64,000 bases of DNA from Tagaea sp. CACIAM 22H2 (GTDB taxonomy: Bacteria > Pseudomonadota > Alphaproteobacteria > CACIAM-22H2), in NCBI GenBank assembly GCA_014444615.1, contig PVXE01000016.1, forward strand, positions 1 through 64,000, read 5' to 3'. Made by a program: the position numbers and the translations under genes. How positions within the stretch are numbered: position 1 is the first letter of the stretch; each line of letters opens with the position of its first letter. Shown piece after piece: positions 1 to 8,735 of this stretch. The notes beneath the pieces are model-generated. The model was given only the letters and a program-made list of their open reading frames with translations, was not told the origin of the DNA and ran no database searches.

Positions 1-276
1 GCGGCGCGCGCGCGGACCCCAGCCTTCGTCGGCAAGCGGATAACTCGCCGCACAGCCGATGGCGAAGGTCGGCATCCGGTCGAGGAAGAACGCGTTGCCG
101 TGATCGTTGAAGATCACCACGGCGACGTCGGGACGGTTGGCTTCGACCCATTCGCGGCCCGGTACGGTGCCGTCGAAAAACGGTTTCCAATCGGGCGTGC
201 CGGAAAGCCCCTTGTCGATCGCCATCGCGATCGAGGGGACATGCGAACAGCCCAATCCGCCGATCAGCTTGGCCAT
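1..276 (-). CDS. ligB: Protocatechuate 4,5-dioxygenase beta subunit (LigB), partial
   Basis: This is the N-terminal part of a class III extradiol dioxygenase catalytic subunit; the rest runs off the left edge. The protein opens MAKLIGGLGCSHVPSIAMAI. His12 and the His of FNDH (residue 59) match the two iron-binding histidines of LigB. The start ATG overlaps the TAA of ligA (TAATG), the usual LigAB arrangement. LigAB opens protocatechuate between C4 and C5 to give 4-carboxy-2-hydroxymuconate semialdehyde; the substrate could instead be gallate or a related catechol acid, because the rest of the active site is not visible. The similar N-terminus of galA at 4744 shows the two are paralogues. Confidence 0.85.
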   Translation of the reverse strand, partial: MAKLIGGLGCSHVPSIAMAIDKGLSGTPDWKPFFDGTVPGREWVEANRPDVAVVIFNDHGNAFFLDRMPTFAIGCAASYPLADEGWGPRARR

Positions 277-614
277 TAGCGTTTCCCCAGGCGGTCGCGC
301 AGGAAGGTCGCGTGTTCGATCCCGGCTTGATGCGCGCCGATCTCGGTCATCGTCGCGGGCTGGATGGCGCCGAGCTTCAGGATGTAGAAGACATTGGCGC
401 CCAGCCGGACCATCTCGCGCCAGTCGCGCGCCAAGGCGGCGCGTTTGGCGTCCTCGGGCACGCCGTAGGAATCGAGATACGCAGCCGGATCGCGGCGATA
501 CGCCTCGCGCTTTTCCGGAATGCGCAGATCCTTCGTCGCTTTGTTGAGCGCGTAGCCGGCGCGCTGGCGCGCGCGGTCGAACAACGGCGTATCGGGAATT
601 CGGTCGGCGGTCAT
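276..614 (-). CDS. ligA: Protocatechuate 4,5-dioxygenase alpha subunit (LigA)
   Basis: A 112-residue helical protein of the LigA family, the small subunit that caps the LigB active site in the alpha2beta2 enzyme. Family-like segments include RRDPAAYLDSYGV and the RDWREMVRLGANVFYILKLG stretch near residues 64-83, which has a counterpart in the C-terminal domain of galA (RDWRGMIHYGVIFFMLEKLG). Its ATG overlaps the TGA of the upstream hydrolase (ATGA) and its TAA overlaps the start of ligB, so the three genes are probably translated as one leftward operon. Length is normal for the family. Confidence 0.88.
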   Translation of the reverse strand: MTADRIPDTPLFDRARQRAGYALNKATKDLRIPEKREAYRRDPAAYLDSYGVPEDAKRAALARDWREMVRLGANVFYILKLGAIQPATMTEIGAHQAGIEHATFLRDRLGKR

Positions 615-1315
615 GCGAAACCCAGAAATTCGAGCAGCGCCTTGTTGACCGCTTCGGGGCGCTCGAAACAGGCGAAATGCCCGGCGTCTTCGATCACGGC
701 GAGGCGCGAACCCGGAATGGCGGCGACGAGCGCTTCGTGCTGCGCGAGCGTCGCCCAGCGATCCTGGCGCCCGACCATCACCAAGGTCGGGCAGGCGATC
801 TTGGACAGCAGCGGTCGCGCATCAGGCCGGCCCATCAACGCGCGGATCTGGCGCTCGTGCATTTCGGGCGTCATATCCATCACCATTTCGGTGAGCGGGT
901 CGATCACCGCGGGATCGGTTTCGCGCGCCGGATGCAGCATCGGCGGCAGCCATTTGGCGGCGAGCGCTTTCATCCCTTCTTTGTGGGCGAGTTCGATCAC
1001 CGCCAGGCGGCCCGGCATTTCCTTGTCGCTGCCGGGATGGGCGCCGGTATCCATCAGCACCAAACGCTCGACGCGCTGCGGCGCCAAGCGCATGGCTTCC
1101 AACGCCGCGCGCCCGCCCATCGAAAAGCCGACGATCGTGACCTTGCCGTCGAACGCGGCCAAAGCGATCTCGCCCATTTCGGTGATCGAGGCGGCCTTCG
1201 TAAAATCGGCGACCTTCGTATCGGCGAACGGCGCCAACGCACGGGTCTGCGCCGCGAAAACCCGCGCGTCGCACAACAAACCCGGCAGAAATACGATTTG
1301 CGCGCGCGGCGCCAT
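611..1315 (-). CDS. Alpha/beta-fold hydrolase in the ligAB operon
   Basis: A 234-residue single-domain alpha/beta hydrolase. The oxyanion region is FLPGLLCDARVF near the N-terminus, the nucleophile elbow is GFSMGG (residues about 88-93), and the acid/His end is represented by VMVGRQDRWATL and EDAGHFACFERPE near the C-terminus. No signal peptide is seen, so it should be cytoplasmic. It overlaps ligA by four bases. In this setting it may cleave an ester or lactone of an aromatic acid to feed the dioxygenase; 3-oxoadipate enol-lactonase-like sequences have the same fold, but that pathway is not otherwise present. Exact substrate unknown. Confidence 0.75.
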   Translation of the reverse strand: MAPRAQIVFLPGLLCDARVFAAQTRALAPFADTKVADFTKAASITEMGEIALAAFDGKVTIVGFSMGGRAALEAMRLAPQRVERLVLMDTGAHPGSDKEMPGRLAVIELAHKEGMKALAAKWLPPMLHPARETDPAVIDPLTEMVMDMTPEMHERQIRALMGRPDARPLLSKIACPTLVMVGRQDRWATLAQHEALVAAIPGSRLAVIEDAGHFACFERPEAVNKALLEFLGFA

Positions 1316-1394
1316 GGCGTTGTCCCGAGATTCTCGTTGGCGCCTGTCTAAGGGGCAGGCCCGATTTCCGAAAATGGATTGATTTGCTGGTTAT

Positions 1395-1407
1395 ATGAAT
1401 TTCATGC
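1395..1407. promoter_or_regulatory. Candidate operator for the LysR regulator, copy 1
   Basis: The 132-base gap between the divergent hydrolase and LysR genes carries ATGAATTTCATGC. It contains a perfect ATGAA-T-TTCAT dyad. It also matches, in inverted orientation, two copies of GCATNNNATTCA found before galB at 2359 and 2389. Position and repetition suggest binding by the adjacent LysR protein; this is inference. Confidence 0.4.
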
Positions 1408-1447
1408 ATCATTAGCCGAATTCGGGAATTTCGGGAAGAAAAGCCAC

Positions 1448-2356
1448 ATGCGTATCGATTTTCTGGGCCTTCACGCTTTCGTCGCCATCGCCGAGCGCGG
1501 CAGTTTCCAGAAGGCGGCCGCGCATCTGAATTTGTCGCAAACGGCGCTGAGCCACCGAATCCGCAAGATCGAGGACGATCTGGGTGTGCGGTTGCTGGCG
1601 CGCACGACACGCGAGGTCTCGTTAACCTCGGCCGGGTTGCAATTGCTGCCGCGCGTCAAATCGATGATCGACGATCTGGGCGCGTCGTTGGAGGATTTGC
1701 GCGGTCTGGCGCGCGTGCGCCAAGAACGGCTGTCGATCGCCTGCTTACCGACGATCGCGGCAGGCTTCATGCCGCGCGTGCTGCCGCTGTTCCGTCAGGC
1801 GCACCCCGAAACCTTGCTGCGTATTCACGACAACGCCGCGACGGAGATCGCGGAGCTTGTACAGAACGGCACGGTCGAATTCGCCGTCACGCTCGTTTCG
1901 GCGCATCGCTGGGATTTCGAGATTCAAACGCTGGCGCGCGATCCGTTCGTGTTGCTCTGTCACAAAAAAGCGTGGCCGGCCGAGCGTACGGTCGCATCCT
2001 GGGCGGACGTCGCCGAGCAGCCGCTGGTGCGTATTTCCACCCAGACAGGCAATCGCATGATGATCGACGACGCGCTGGGCAGCCGGCGCGAAAACGTCAA
2101 ATGGCGCTACGAAGTGCAACATATCGGTACGGCGATCGGCATGGTGCGATCCGGCGTGGCGATGGCTGTGGTGCCGCGCCTGTCGCTGGATTCGACCGAT
2201 ATCTCGGCGCTGCGCGTCGTCGAATTGCGCAATCCCAGCGTCAATCGGCAGATCGGCATCGTGTCGAAGCGCGAGACGCCGTTGTCGCAGCCGGCAGCCG
2301 ATTTGCGCCGGTTGATCGTGCGCGAACTCTCCGGCAAACGGCGCAAAACCGCCTAG
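1448..2356 (+). CDS. LysR-family transcriptional regulator of the gallate/protocatechuate cluster
   Basis: A 302-residue LysR regulator. The winged HTH is at residues about 5-62, with the recognition segment LSQTALSHRIRKIE, followed by a periplasmic-binding-like effector domain. The ATG at 1448 was chosen because it places the HTH at the usual distance from the N-terminus; an upstream in-frame ATG at 1379 would add 23 unlikely residues. It is divergent from the hydrolase-ligAB operon and lies just upstream of galB in the same direction, as a pathway activator such as GalR would. The effector is probably gallate, protocatechuate or a ring-cleavage intermediate; that is inferred from position only. 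Confidence 0.88.
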   Translation: MRIDFLGLHAFVAIAERGSFQKAAAHLNLSQTALSHRIRKIEDDLGVRLLARTTREVSLTSAGLQLLPRVKSMIDDLGASLEDLRGLARVRQERLSIACLPTIAAGFMPRVLPLFRQAHPETLLRIHDNAATEIAELVQNGTVEFAVTLVSAHRWDFEIQTLARDPFVLLCHKKAWPAERTVASWADVAEQPLVRISTQTGNRMMIDDALGSRRENVKWRYEVQHIGTAIGMVRSGVAMAVVPRLSLDSTDISALRVVELRNPSVNRQIGIVSKRETPLSQPAADLRRLIVRELSGKRRKTA

Positions 2357-2358
2357 AT

Positions 2359-2400
2359 GCATTCGATTCATTAAATAGCGCGAAGTACGCATTTGATTCA
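2359..2400 (+). promoter_or_regulatory. Two direct repeats upstream of galB, candidate LysR sites
   Basis: GCATTCGATTCA (2359-2370) and GCATTTGATTCA (2389-2400) differ at one base and start exactly 30 bp apart, close to three helical turns, so both would face the same side of DNA. They lie about 100-140 bases before galB. The inverted relative at 1395 supports a shared regulator. A GGAG six bases before the galB ATG is the ribosome binding site. Confidence 0.45.
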
Positions 2401-2495
2401 CGCATGACCGGCTCCGATAAGTTTCGCCCAACGCAAGGGAGAAACGCCGTCGCAACGCCACCATCGGGGCGGCTTGCGAAGTATCGGAGCCAAGC

Positions 2496-3218
2496 ATGTC
2501 CACGCAGAAATCGGGTCTCGTCGTGTCCGCCCATCCGGGCGATTTCGTCTGGCGCGCGGGCGGCGCCATCGCGCTGCACGCCAAGCGCGGCTATCGGATG
2601 AAGATCGTCTGCTTCGCCTATGGCGAGCGCGGCGAAAGCCAATGGGCATGGAAAAAGGCGGGCGTCGATATCAAGGACGTGAAGGCCCAGCGCCACGAGG
2701 AATCCGAGCGTGCGGCCAAGCTGCTGGGCGCCGAGATCGAGTTCTTCGACGCGGGCGACTATCCGCTGCGCACGACCGACGCGATGCTCGATCGCCTCGT
2801 CGACATCTATCGCGAATTGAAGCCGAGCTTCGTGCTGACCCACGCGCTCGAAGATCCCTATAATTTCGATCACCCGCACGCGGCGCATGTGGCGCAGGAA
2901 GCGCGCATCATCGCGCAAGCCGCCGGCCACAAGCCCGATCCGTCGCGCAGCTATTTGGCGCCGCCCGTGTTCCTGTTCGAGCCGCACCAGCCCGAACAGT
3001 GCAACTACAAGCCCAATCTGCTGCTGAAGATCGACGAAGTGTGGGAGACGAAGCGCCAAGCCTTCGAGATCCTCGCGGCGCAAAAGCATCTTTGGGAGTA
3101 CTACACCCGCGTGGCGCTGAACCGCGGCGTGCAAGGCAGCCGCAATTCCGGCAAGCCGATGACCTACGCCGAAGCCTATCAGCGCATCTTCCCCGACGTG
3201 GTCGAGGTATTGGCCTGA
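2496..3218 (+). CDS. galB: 4-oxalomesaconate hydratase, PIG-L-family (GalB)
   Basis: A 240-residue LmbE/PIG-L-family protein resembling GalB of the Pseudomonas putida gallate pathway, a zinc-dependent hydratase that converts 4-oxalomesaconate to 4-carboxy-4-hydroxy-2-oxoadipate. The N-terminal metal loop reads [13 protein letters not shown] rather than the AHPDDE of PIG-L deacetylases, which fits hydratase rather than deacetylase use. [12 protein letters not shown] (residues about 127-138) supplies the C-terminal histidines. GGAG precedes the ATG by six bases. It is followed by galC with a TGATG overlap, and galA lies in the same operon, so the context strongly supports the call. The unrelated hydratase LigJ is not seen here. 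Confidence 0.85.
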   Translation: MSTQKSGLVVSAHPGDFVWRAGGAIALHAKRGYRMKIVCFAYGERGESQWAWKKAGVDIKDVKAQRHEESERAAKLLGAEIEFFDAGDYPLRTTDAMLDRLVDIYRELKPSFVLTHALEDPYNFDHPHAAHVAQEARIIAQAAGHKPDPSRSYLAPPVFLFEPHQPEQCNYKPNLLLKIDEVWETKRQAFEILAAQKHLWEYYTRVALNRGVQGSRNSGKPMTYAEAYQRIFPDVVEVLA

Positions 3219-3916
3219 TGAAGCCGGTCGTCGTCACGGGCGTGCCGCGCGTGCCCGCCGACAAGCTCGCGCGCCTCGCGACGTTGGGTGTATCGACGGC
3301 GCACGAGGCGATGGGACGCTCGGGCTTGATGAAGCCCTATATGCGGTCGATTGATCCGGGTTCCGCCGTTGCGGGTTCGGCCGTGACGGTGCTGGCGCAG
3401 CCCGGCGACAATTGGATGATCCATGTCGCCATCGAACAATGCGGACCGGGCGATGTGCTGGTCGTCGGCGTCACGGCCGACAACACCGACGGCATGTTCG
3501 GCGATCTGCTCGCGACTTCGGCCAAGGCGCGCGGCGTCGTCGGTTTGGTGATCGATGCGGGCGTGCGCGATGTGGCGACGCTCAACGAAATGGGCTTTCC
3601 GGTCTGGTCGCGCGCGATTTCCGCCAAGGGCACGGTCAAGGCGACCTTGGGATCGGTCAACGTGCCGGTCGTTTGCGCGGGCGCTTTGGTGAAGCCGGGT
3701 GACGCGATCGTTGCGGACGACGACGGCGTTCTGGTCGTGCCCAAATCCCAAATCGACGCGACACTGAAGGCGGGCGAAGCGCGTCTTGCCAACGAAACCG
3801 ACAAGCGCGCAAAGCTCGCATCGGGCGTGCTCGGGCTCGATCTCTATTCGATGCGCAAGCCTTTGGCGGATGCGGGCCTCGTCTATCGCCCGTGGAACGA
3901 AAGCGAGGATCGGTGA
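3218..3916 (+). CDS. galC: 4-carboxy-4-hydroxy-2-oxoadipate aldolase (GalC/LigK type)
   Basis: A 232-residue RraA-fold class II aldolase. The core motif [12 protein letters not shown] supplies the catalytic arginine and the metal-site aspartate, with [17 protein letters not shown] as the phosphate/metal loop before it. The enzyme splits 4-carboxy-4-hydroxy-2-oxoadipate into pyruvate and oxaloacetate, the last step of the gallate and protocatechuate 4,5-cleavage routes, and homologues also decarboxylate oxaloacetate. The ATG at 3218 overlaps the galB stop (TGATG); an upstream extension of this frame exists but lies inside galB. The stop overlaps the next gene by four bases. Confidence 0.88.
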   Translation: MKPVVVTGVPRVPADKLARLATLGVSTAHEAMGRSGLMKPYMRSIDPGSAVAGSAVTVLAQPGDNWMIHVAIEQCGPGDVLVVGVTADNTDGMFGDLLATSAKARGVVGLVIDAGVRDVATLNEMGFPVWSRAISAKGTVKATLGSVNVPVVCAGALVKPGDAIVADDDGVLVVPKSQIDATLKAGEARLANETDKRAKLASGVLGLDLYSMRKPLADAGLVYRPWNESEDR

Positions 3917-4737
3917 CCCTTACCGTCGCATTCATCGGCTTCGGCGAAGTCGGGCAGCTTTTCGGCAAGCAACTCGCCGCGCAAGACGGCATCGCCGTGC
4001 GCGCGCACGATGTGCTGTTCGACGATGCCGCGAAAGGCCCCGGCCTTAAATCCATCGCCGCCGATACGGGCGTGGCCGTTTGCGGTTCGCATGTCGAGGC
4101 GTGCCGCGAGGCATCGCTCGTGATCTCGGCCGTCACCGCCGATCGTGCGGTCGATGCCGCGCGCCAATGCGCCAACGCGCTAACGCCCGATCAGATCTAT
4201 GTCGATCTGAACTCGATCTCACCCACGACCAAGGGCCAAGTCGCGGATGCGTTGCAGCGCGACACCGCCGGCTTCGTCGAATTCGCCGTCATGGCACCGG
4301 TTGCAGGGCCGGGGATCGCGGTGCCGATCCTCGCGGGTGGCGCCAAGGCGAAGATCGTCGCCGAAATGCTCAATCCGTTCGGCATGAAGATCGACGCGGT
4401 CGCCGAGAAGATCGGTGTCGCGTCTGCGACCAAGCTTTGCCGCTCCATCGTCATCAAGGGGATGGAAGCGATCATGGTCGACCTCAAAGCCGCGACCGAG
4501 GCGACCGGCGTGTGGCCCGCCGTTTTGGCGAGCCTGACCGCGTCCTATCCCGGCATGGATTGGGCGAAGATCATCGACTACATGCCGCCGCGCGTGAAGC
4601 GGCACGGCATTCGCCGCGCGGCGGAAATGCGTGAAGCGGGCAGGATGCTGGACGAGGCGGGTGCGAACGGCGATTTCGCCCGCGCCATCGCCGATGCGCA
4701 CGAGCGCTACGCGCGCGCGAACGCGAAGCAAGGATAG
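3913..4737 (+). CDS. NAD(P)-dependent dehydrogenase, 6-phosphogluconate-dehydrogenase-like with DUF1932 C-terminus
   Basis: A 274-residue beta-hydroxyacid-dehydrogenase-like protein. The Rossmann motif AFIGFGEVG sits at the extreme N-terminus and the C-terminal half resembles the DUF1932 helical domain ([17 protein letters not shown], residues about 173-189, includes the likely catalytic Lys). The GTG at 3913 was chosen because it overlaps the galC TGA (GTGA) and puts the Rossmann strand at the start; an ATG at 3892 is the alternative. It sits between galC and galA in the gallate operon, where the tautomerase GalD is often found, so it may act on a pathway intermediate or side product. The reaction is unknown. 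Confidence 0.78.
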   Translation: MTLTVAFIGFGEVGQLFGKQLAAQDGIAVRAHDVLFDDAAKGPGLKSIAADTGVAVCGSHVEACREASLVISAVTADRAVDAARQCANALTPDQIYVDLNSISPTTKGQVADALQRDTAGFVEFAVMAPVAGPGIAVPILAGGAKAKIVAEMLNPFGMKIDAVAEKIGVASATKLCRSIVIKGMEAIMVDLKAATEATGVWPAVLASLTASYPGMDWAKIIDYMPPRVKRHGIRRAAEMREAGRMLDEAGANGDFARAIADAHERYARANAKQG

Positions 4738-4743
4738 GGCGTC

Positions 4744-6036
4744 ATGGCGCGGATCATCGGCGGCTTGGCCGCATCGCATACGCCGACGATCGGCTTCGCC
4801 TTCGACAAGGACAAAGCGTCCGATCCCGTTTGGGCGCCGATCTTCAAGGATTTCGCGCCGCTGAAAGCGTGGATCGAGGCAAAGAAGCCCGACGCGCTGG
4901 TCGTAATCTACAACGACCACATCACGTCGTTCTTCTTCGATCATTATTCGGCCTTCGCGTTGGGTATCGGGCCGGAGTGGCGTGTGGCCGACGAAGGCGG
5001 CGGTGCACGCGATCTGCCGCCGTTGCCGGGGCACCCCGAACTCGCGCGCCATATCGGCGCGTCGCTGGTCGCCGACGAATTCGACATGTCCTTCTTTCAG
5101 GACAAGACGATCGATCACGGCGTGTTCTCGCCGATGTGCATGATGATGAACCACAAGCCCGCATGGCCCGTGCCTGTGGTGCCGTTGCAGATCGGCGTGC
5201 TGCAAGCGCCCGTTCCTTCGGGCGCGCGCTGCTTCAAGCTCGGCAAGGCGTTGCGCCGCGCGATCGAGAGCTATCCTGCCGATATTTCCGTCGCGGTCGT
5301 CGCGACCGGCGGCTTGTCGCACCAGGTGCACGGCGAGCGCGCGGGGTTCAACAACACCGAGTGGGATCGCCGCTTCCTCGATCTGTTCGAGCGCGATCCC
5401 GAGCGCATCGCGGGCATGACGATCGCCGAACTCGCCACGCTGGGCGGGTTCGAAGGGGCGGAAGTCATCATGTGGCTGGTGATGCGCGGTGCGTTGCCGT
5501 CATCCGTGCGCAAGAGTCACGAAAGCTATTATTTGCCGTCGATGACCGGTATCGCGACCGCGATCTACGACGTCGACGATACGGCGCCCGATGCGGCGCA
5601 AGTCGAACGTCAGCGCGCGCATATCGCCCGGCAGTTCGATGGGATCGATAAGCTGCACGGGACCTATCCCTTCACGCATGAGCGCAGCGTGAAGGCCTAT
5701 CGCATCAACAAGTTTCTGCACGGCCTGATCGAGCCCGAGGCGCGCAAGCGTTTCCTGGCCGATCCCGAGGCCGCGTTCGAGGCGGCGAAGCTTTCCGACG
5801 TCGAGCGCGATCTGATCCGCCGCCGCGATTGGCGCGGCATGATCCATTATGGCGTGATCTTCTTCATGCTGGAGAAACTCGGCGCCGTCGTCGGCGTTTC
5901 GAATTTGCACATCTACGCGGCGATGCGCGGGCAGACGCTGGAGGAATTCCAGAAGACCCGTAACGCGCCGGGCGCGCTTTATTCGGTCGCCGGCAAGGAG
6001 GGACAAGCGACAGGCTGGTCGGCGACGAAAACCTAA
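4744..6036 (+). CDS. galA: Gallate dioxygenase (GalA/DesB type, fused LigB-LigA)
   Basis: A 430-residue single-chain extradiol dioxygenase with a LigB-like catalytic domain (residues 1 to about 290) fused to a LigA-like domain (about 300-410). The expected iron ligands are visible: His12, His59 and Glu240; His125 and His193 fit the other active-site histidines. This fusion and length are characteristic of gallate dioxygenases, which open gallate to 4-oxalomesaconate. It closes the galB-galC-dehydrogenase-galA operon, seven bases after the dehydrogenase. Substrate could extend to protocatechuate or 3-O-methylgallate; the separate LigAB at the left edge makes gallate the more likely preference. 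Confidence 0.88.
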   Translation: MARIIGGLAASHTPTIGFAFDKDKASDPVWAPIFKDFAPLKAWIEAKKPDALVVIYNDHITSFFFDHYSAFALGIGPEWRVADEGGGARDLPPLPGHPELARHIGASLVADEFDMSFFQDKTIDHGVFSPMCMMMNHKPAWPVPVVPLQIGVLQAPVPSGARCFKLGKALRRAIESYPADISVAVVATGGLSHQVHGERAGFNNTEWDRRFLDLFERDPERIAGMTIAELATLGGFEGAEVIMWLVMRGALPSSVRKSHESYYLPSMTGIATAIYDVDDTAPDAAQVERQRAHIARQFDGIDKLHGTYPFTHERSVKAYRINKFLHGLIEPEARKRFLADPEAAFEAAKLSDVERDLIRRRDWRGMIHYGVIFFMLEKLGAVVGVSNLHIYAAMRGQTLEEFQKTRNAPGALYSVAGKEGQATGWSATKT

Positions 6037-6081
6037 AGTACAAAGTTAAAAAAACGACGAATAACCCCCTGGGAGGTCGAC

Positions 6082-6534
6082 ATGGCGAGTTTGAACGTCA
6101 ACGGACAGGTGCGGCAGATCGATGCTTCGCCAGATACACCCTTGCTGTGGGTGCTGCGCGAACATCTGAAGCTGACCGGCACGAAATACGGCTGCGGCGT
6201 CGCGGCTTGCGGTGCTTGCACCGTCCATCTCGACGGCGAGCCGATACGTGCCTGCATCACGCCGCTGTCGCAAGTCGAGGGCAAGCGCGTCACGACGATC
6301 GAAGGTTTGCCGGGCGGCGAGAATAATCGCCTCGTCCAGGCGTGGATCGCCGAGCAGGCGCCGCAATGCGGTTACTGCCAGTCGGGCCAGATCATGCAGG
6401 CCGCCGGTCTGTTGGCGAAAACGCCGAAACCGTCGCGTGAGCAGATCGTTGCGCATATGGACGGCAATATCTGCCGCTGCGGCAGCTATGCCCAGATCGT
6501 CGCGGCCGTCGAACGCGCCGCGGGCGGGAGGTAA
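6082..6534 (+). CDS. (2Fe-2S) subunit of a molybdenum hydroxylase
   Basis: A 150-residue small subunit of the xanthine-oxidase family. The plant-type cluster is bound by Cys38, Cys43, Cys46 and Cys58 ([10 protein letters not shown]) and the second cluster by Cys96, Cys99, Cys131 and Cys133 (CGYCQ, CRC). It passes electrons from the Mo site of the next gene product. A strong GGGAGG lies before the ATG, and the gene begins 45 bases after galA. The pair resembles IorAB/NicAB-type oxidoreductases that oxidise N-heterocycles or aldehydes and lack a separate FAD subunit. Substrate cannot be told from sequence; the position suggests an aromatic feeding into the ring-cleavage genes. Confidence 0.88.
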   Translation: MASLNVNGQVRQIDASPDTPLLWVLREHLKLTGTKYGCGVAACGACTVHLDGEPIRACITPLSQVEGKRVTTIEGLPGGENNRLVQAWIAEQAPQCGYCQSGQIMQAAGLLAKTPKPSREQIVAHMDGNICRCGSYAQIVAAVERAAGGR

Positions 6535-6539
6535 GCGCC

Positions 6540-8735
6540 ATGACCAAGAACGCGACTCAAGCCGCCGGCATCGGCCGGCGCGGGTTTTTGAAGGGTTCGG
6601 CGGGGCTCGCTTTTGCCTTCGCCCTGGTCGAAGCGGGCGATGTGATGGGGCAGGGTGCGCCCGCGCGCCTCAACGCCTATATCTCCATCGGGACCGACGG
6701 CACGATCCGCATTGCCGCGCCCGCGCCCGAAATGGGCCAGGCGACCAATACGGCGCTGCCGCTAATCATTGCCGAGGAACTCGACGCCGATTGGTCGAAA
6801 GTGGTGGTGGAGACGGCGGCCGTCGCCGCTGCGTATGACCATCCGATCTTCCGCGCCCAGTTCGTCGTCGGCAGTTTGACGACGCGCGGTTATTGGATGG
6901 CGATCCGCACGGCGGGTGCGCAAGCCCGCCGCGTCCTGATCGACGCCGCCGCCCAGCGCTGGAATGTACCGGCCGGCGAGCTATCGACCGAGCCGAGCGC
7001 CGTTGTCCACAAGGCGAGCAATCGGCGTTTGGGCTATGGCGAGATTGCGTCCTTCGCGCAAATGCCGGCGCAGTTGCCGGAAATTCGGCCGGATATGCTG
7101 AAGAAGCCCGCCAATTTCCGGTTGATCGGGCGCGACGTGCGCCGCTGGGACGTGCCCGCGAAGTCGACCGGCAAGGCGGTCTATGCGATCGACGTGCAAG
7201 TGCCCGGCATGCTCTATGCCACGCTGGCGCGCTCGCCGGTGATGGGATCGACCCCGCGCGGACATAACGGCGCGGAACTTACGCGCCGTCCCGGCATCGT
7301 CGCAGTCGTGCCGCTTGCTCAAGGTGTGGCGGTCGTCGGCGATAAGATCGAAACGGTTCTGGCCGCGCGCGCCGATTTGAAGGTCGATTGGTCGCCCGCA
7401 CCCGGATCGAATTTCGATTCCGATCGCGGGCGGAAGATGTATCTCGCCCATGTGCGCGATCCCGCTGGGCAGAAGGTCGTCGTCGGCCGGCGCACGGGCG
7501 ACGCCAACGCGGCGCTGCAATCGGCCGCGCGCGTCGTGTCGGGCGAGTTTACGACCGACTACGTTTATCACGCGCAGATGGAACCGTTGACCTGCGTTGC
7601 CTCGGTCACCGCCGACGGCGTGGAGGTGTGGACCGGCACGCAATGGCCGTCGCGCGCGCGCGACGATGCGGCCAAGGCGGCCGGCGTGCCGCCCGAAAAG
7701 GTCAAGGTCAACATGATGCCGATGGGCGGCGGCTTCGGCCGGCGCGCGCAGCTCGAATACGTCGTCGAAGCGGTCGAAGTGTCGAAGGCCGTCGGCAAGC
7801 CGGTCAAGTTGATGTCGACGCGCGAGGACGACGTCGCCAACGCCCATTGCCGGCCGATGACCGCGCACAAGATCGATGTCGGTCTGGATGCGGGCGGCAA
7901 GATCGCGGGCTGGCGCCATCGCATCGCGGCCGATCTGGTGGTGACGCAAGTCTACGGCCAGCCGCGCCTCGACGCGCAGAACGGCGTCGATCACATCGTC
8001 ATGGCGCATGCCGATGTGCCGCTCTACGACGTCGCGTCGCATTTGGCCGAACATGTCTACGAAGCGCCGGGCGTGCGTTCGGCGGCGTGGCGCGGCATCG
8101 GGGCGGGGCCCAACGCCTTCGCCATCGAATCGATGATCGACGAACTCGCGGCGCGCGCGGGCGAGGATCCCGTCGCCTATCGCATGAAGCTGCTGAAGGA
8201 CCGGCGCGCGCGCACGGCGGTCGAAGTCGCGGCCGATATGGCGGGCTGGCCCAAAGCGTCGCGCGGCGAAACGGGCTTCGGTATCGCGATGTCGCGCTTG
8301 GGCGTGCCGCAGCTGGGCGAGTCCATCGCCGTGACCATCGTCGAGGTGGCGCTGGACCGCGCACGCGGCAACATCGCCGTGCGCAACATGTGGTGTGCGG
8401 CCGATGTCGGCTTGCCGATCCAGCCGCGCAATATCCGCCATCAGGTCGAAGGCTCGCTCGTCTGGGGCTTGTCGGCCGCGCTGTCGGAACGCATCACCTT
8501 CAAGAACGGTGCCGTTCAGCAGCAGAACCTGTCGGATTACGAAGTGCTGCGTGTGTCGCGCTTGCCAAAGACCGAGATCAATATCATCCGCAGCGGGGAG
8601 ATTCCGTTGCCCGTGGGTGAGCTCGGGCTTGGCACCGTGGCGCCCGCGATCTCGAACGCGGTACGCGCGTTGACCGGCAAGCGGCTCGCCGCGTTGCCGT
8701 TCACGCCGGACCGGGTGCGCGCGACGCTCGCTTAG
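6540..8735 (+). CDS. Molybdopterin-binding large subunit of an aldehyde/isoquinoline-oxidoreductase-like enzyme, Tat-exported
   Basis: A 731-residue Mo-binding subunit. A twin-arginine signal (Arg13-Arg14, GRRGFLKGS followed by a hydrophobic stretch) predicts export to the periplasm with its folded small subunit. The cofactor region includes MGGGFGRRAQLEYV (residues about 396-409), and the C-terminal GELGLGTVAPA carries the Glu expected at the Mo site. It follows the 2Fe-2S gene by five bases. No FAD subunit or fused cytochrome domain is present, so electrons must go to an external acceptor such as a c-type cytochrome. The arrangement matches IorB-like proteins; substrate unknown. Confidence 0.87.
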   Translation: MTKNATQAAGIGRRGFLKGSAGLAFAFALVEAGDVMGQGAPARLNAYISIGTDGTIRIAAPAPEMGQATNTALPLIIAEELDADWSKVVVETAAVAAAYDHPIFRAQFVVGSLTTRGYWMAIRTAGAQARRVLIDAAAQRWNVPAGELSTEPSAVVHKASNRRLGYGEIASFAQMPAQLPEIRPDMLKKPANFRLIGRDVRRWDVPAKSTGKAVYAIDVQVPGMLYATLARSPVMGSTPRGHNGAELTRRPGIVAVVPLAQGVAVVGDKIETVLAARADLKVDWSPAPGSNFDSDRGRKMYLAHVRDPAGQKVVVGRRTGDANAALQSAARVVSGEFTTDYVYHAQMEPLTCVASVTADGVEVWTGTQWPSRARDDAAKAAGVPPEKVKVNMMPMGGGFGRRAQLEYVVEAVEVSKAVGKPVKLMSTREDDVANAHCRPMTAHKIDVGLDAGGKIAGWRHRIAADLVVTQVYGQPRLDAQNGVDHIVMAHADVPLYDVASHLAEHVYEAPGVRSAAWRGIGAGPNAFAIESMIDELAARAGEDPVAYRMKLLKDRRARTAVEVAADMAGWPKASRGETGFGIAMSRLGVPQLGESIAVTIVEVALDRARGNIAVRNMWCAADVGLPIQPRNIRHQVEGSLVWGLSAALSERITFKNGAVQQQNLSDYEVLRVSRLPKTEINIIRSGEIPLPVGELGLGTVAPAISNAVRALTGKRLAALPFTPDRVRATLA

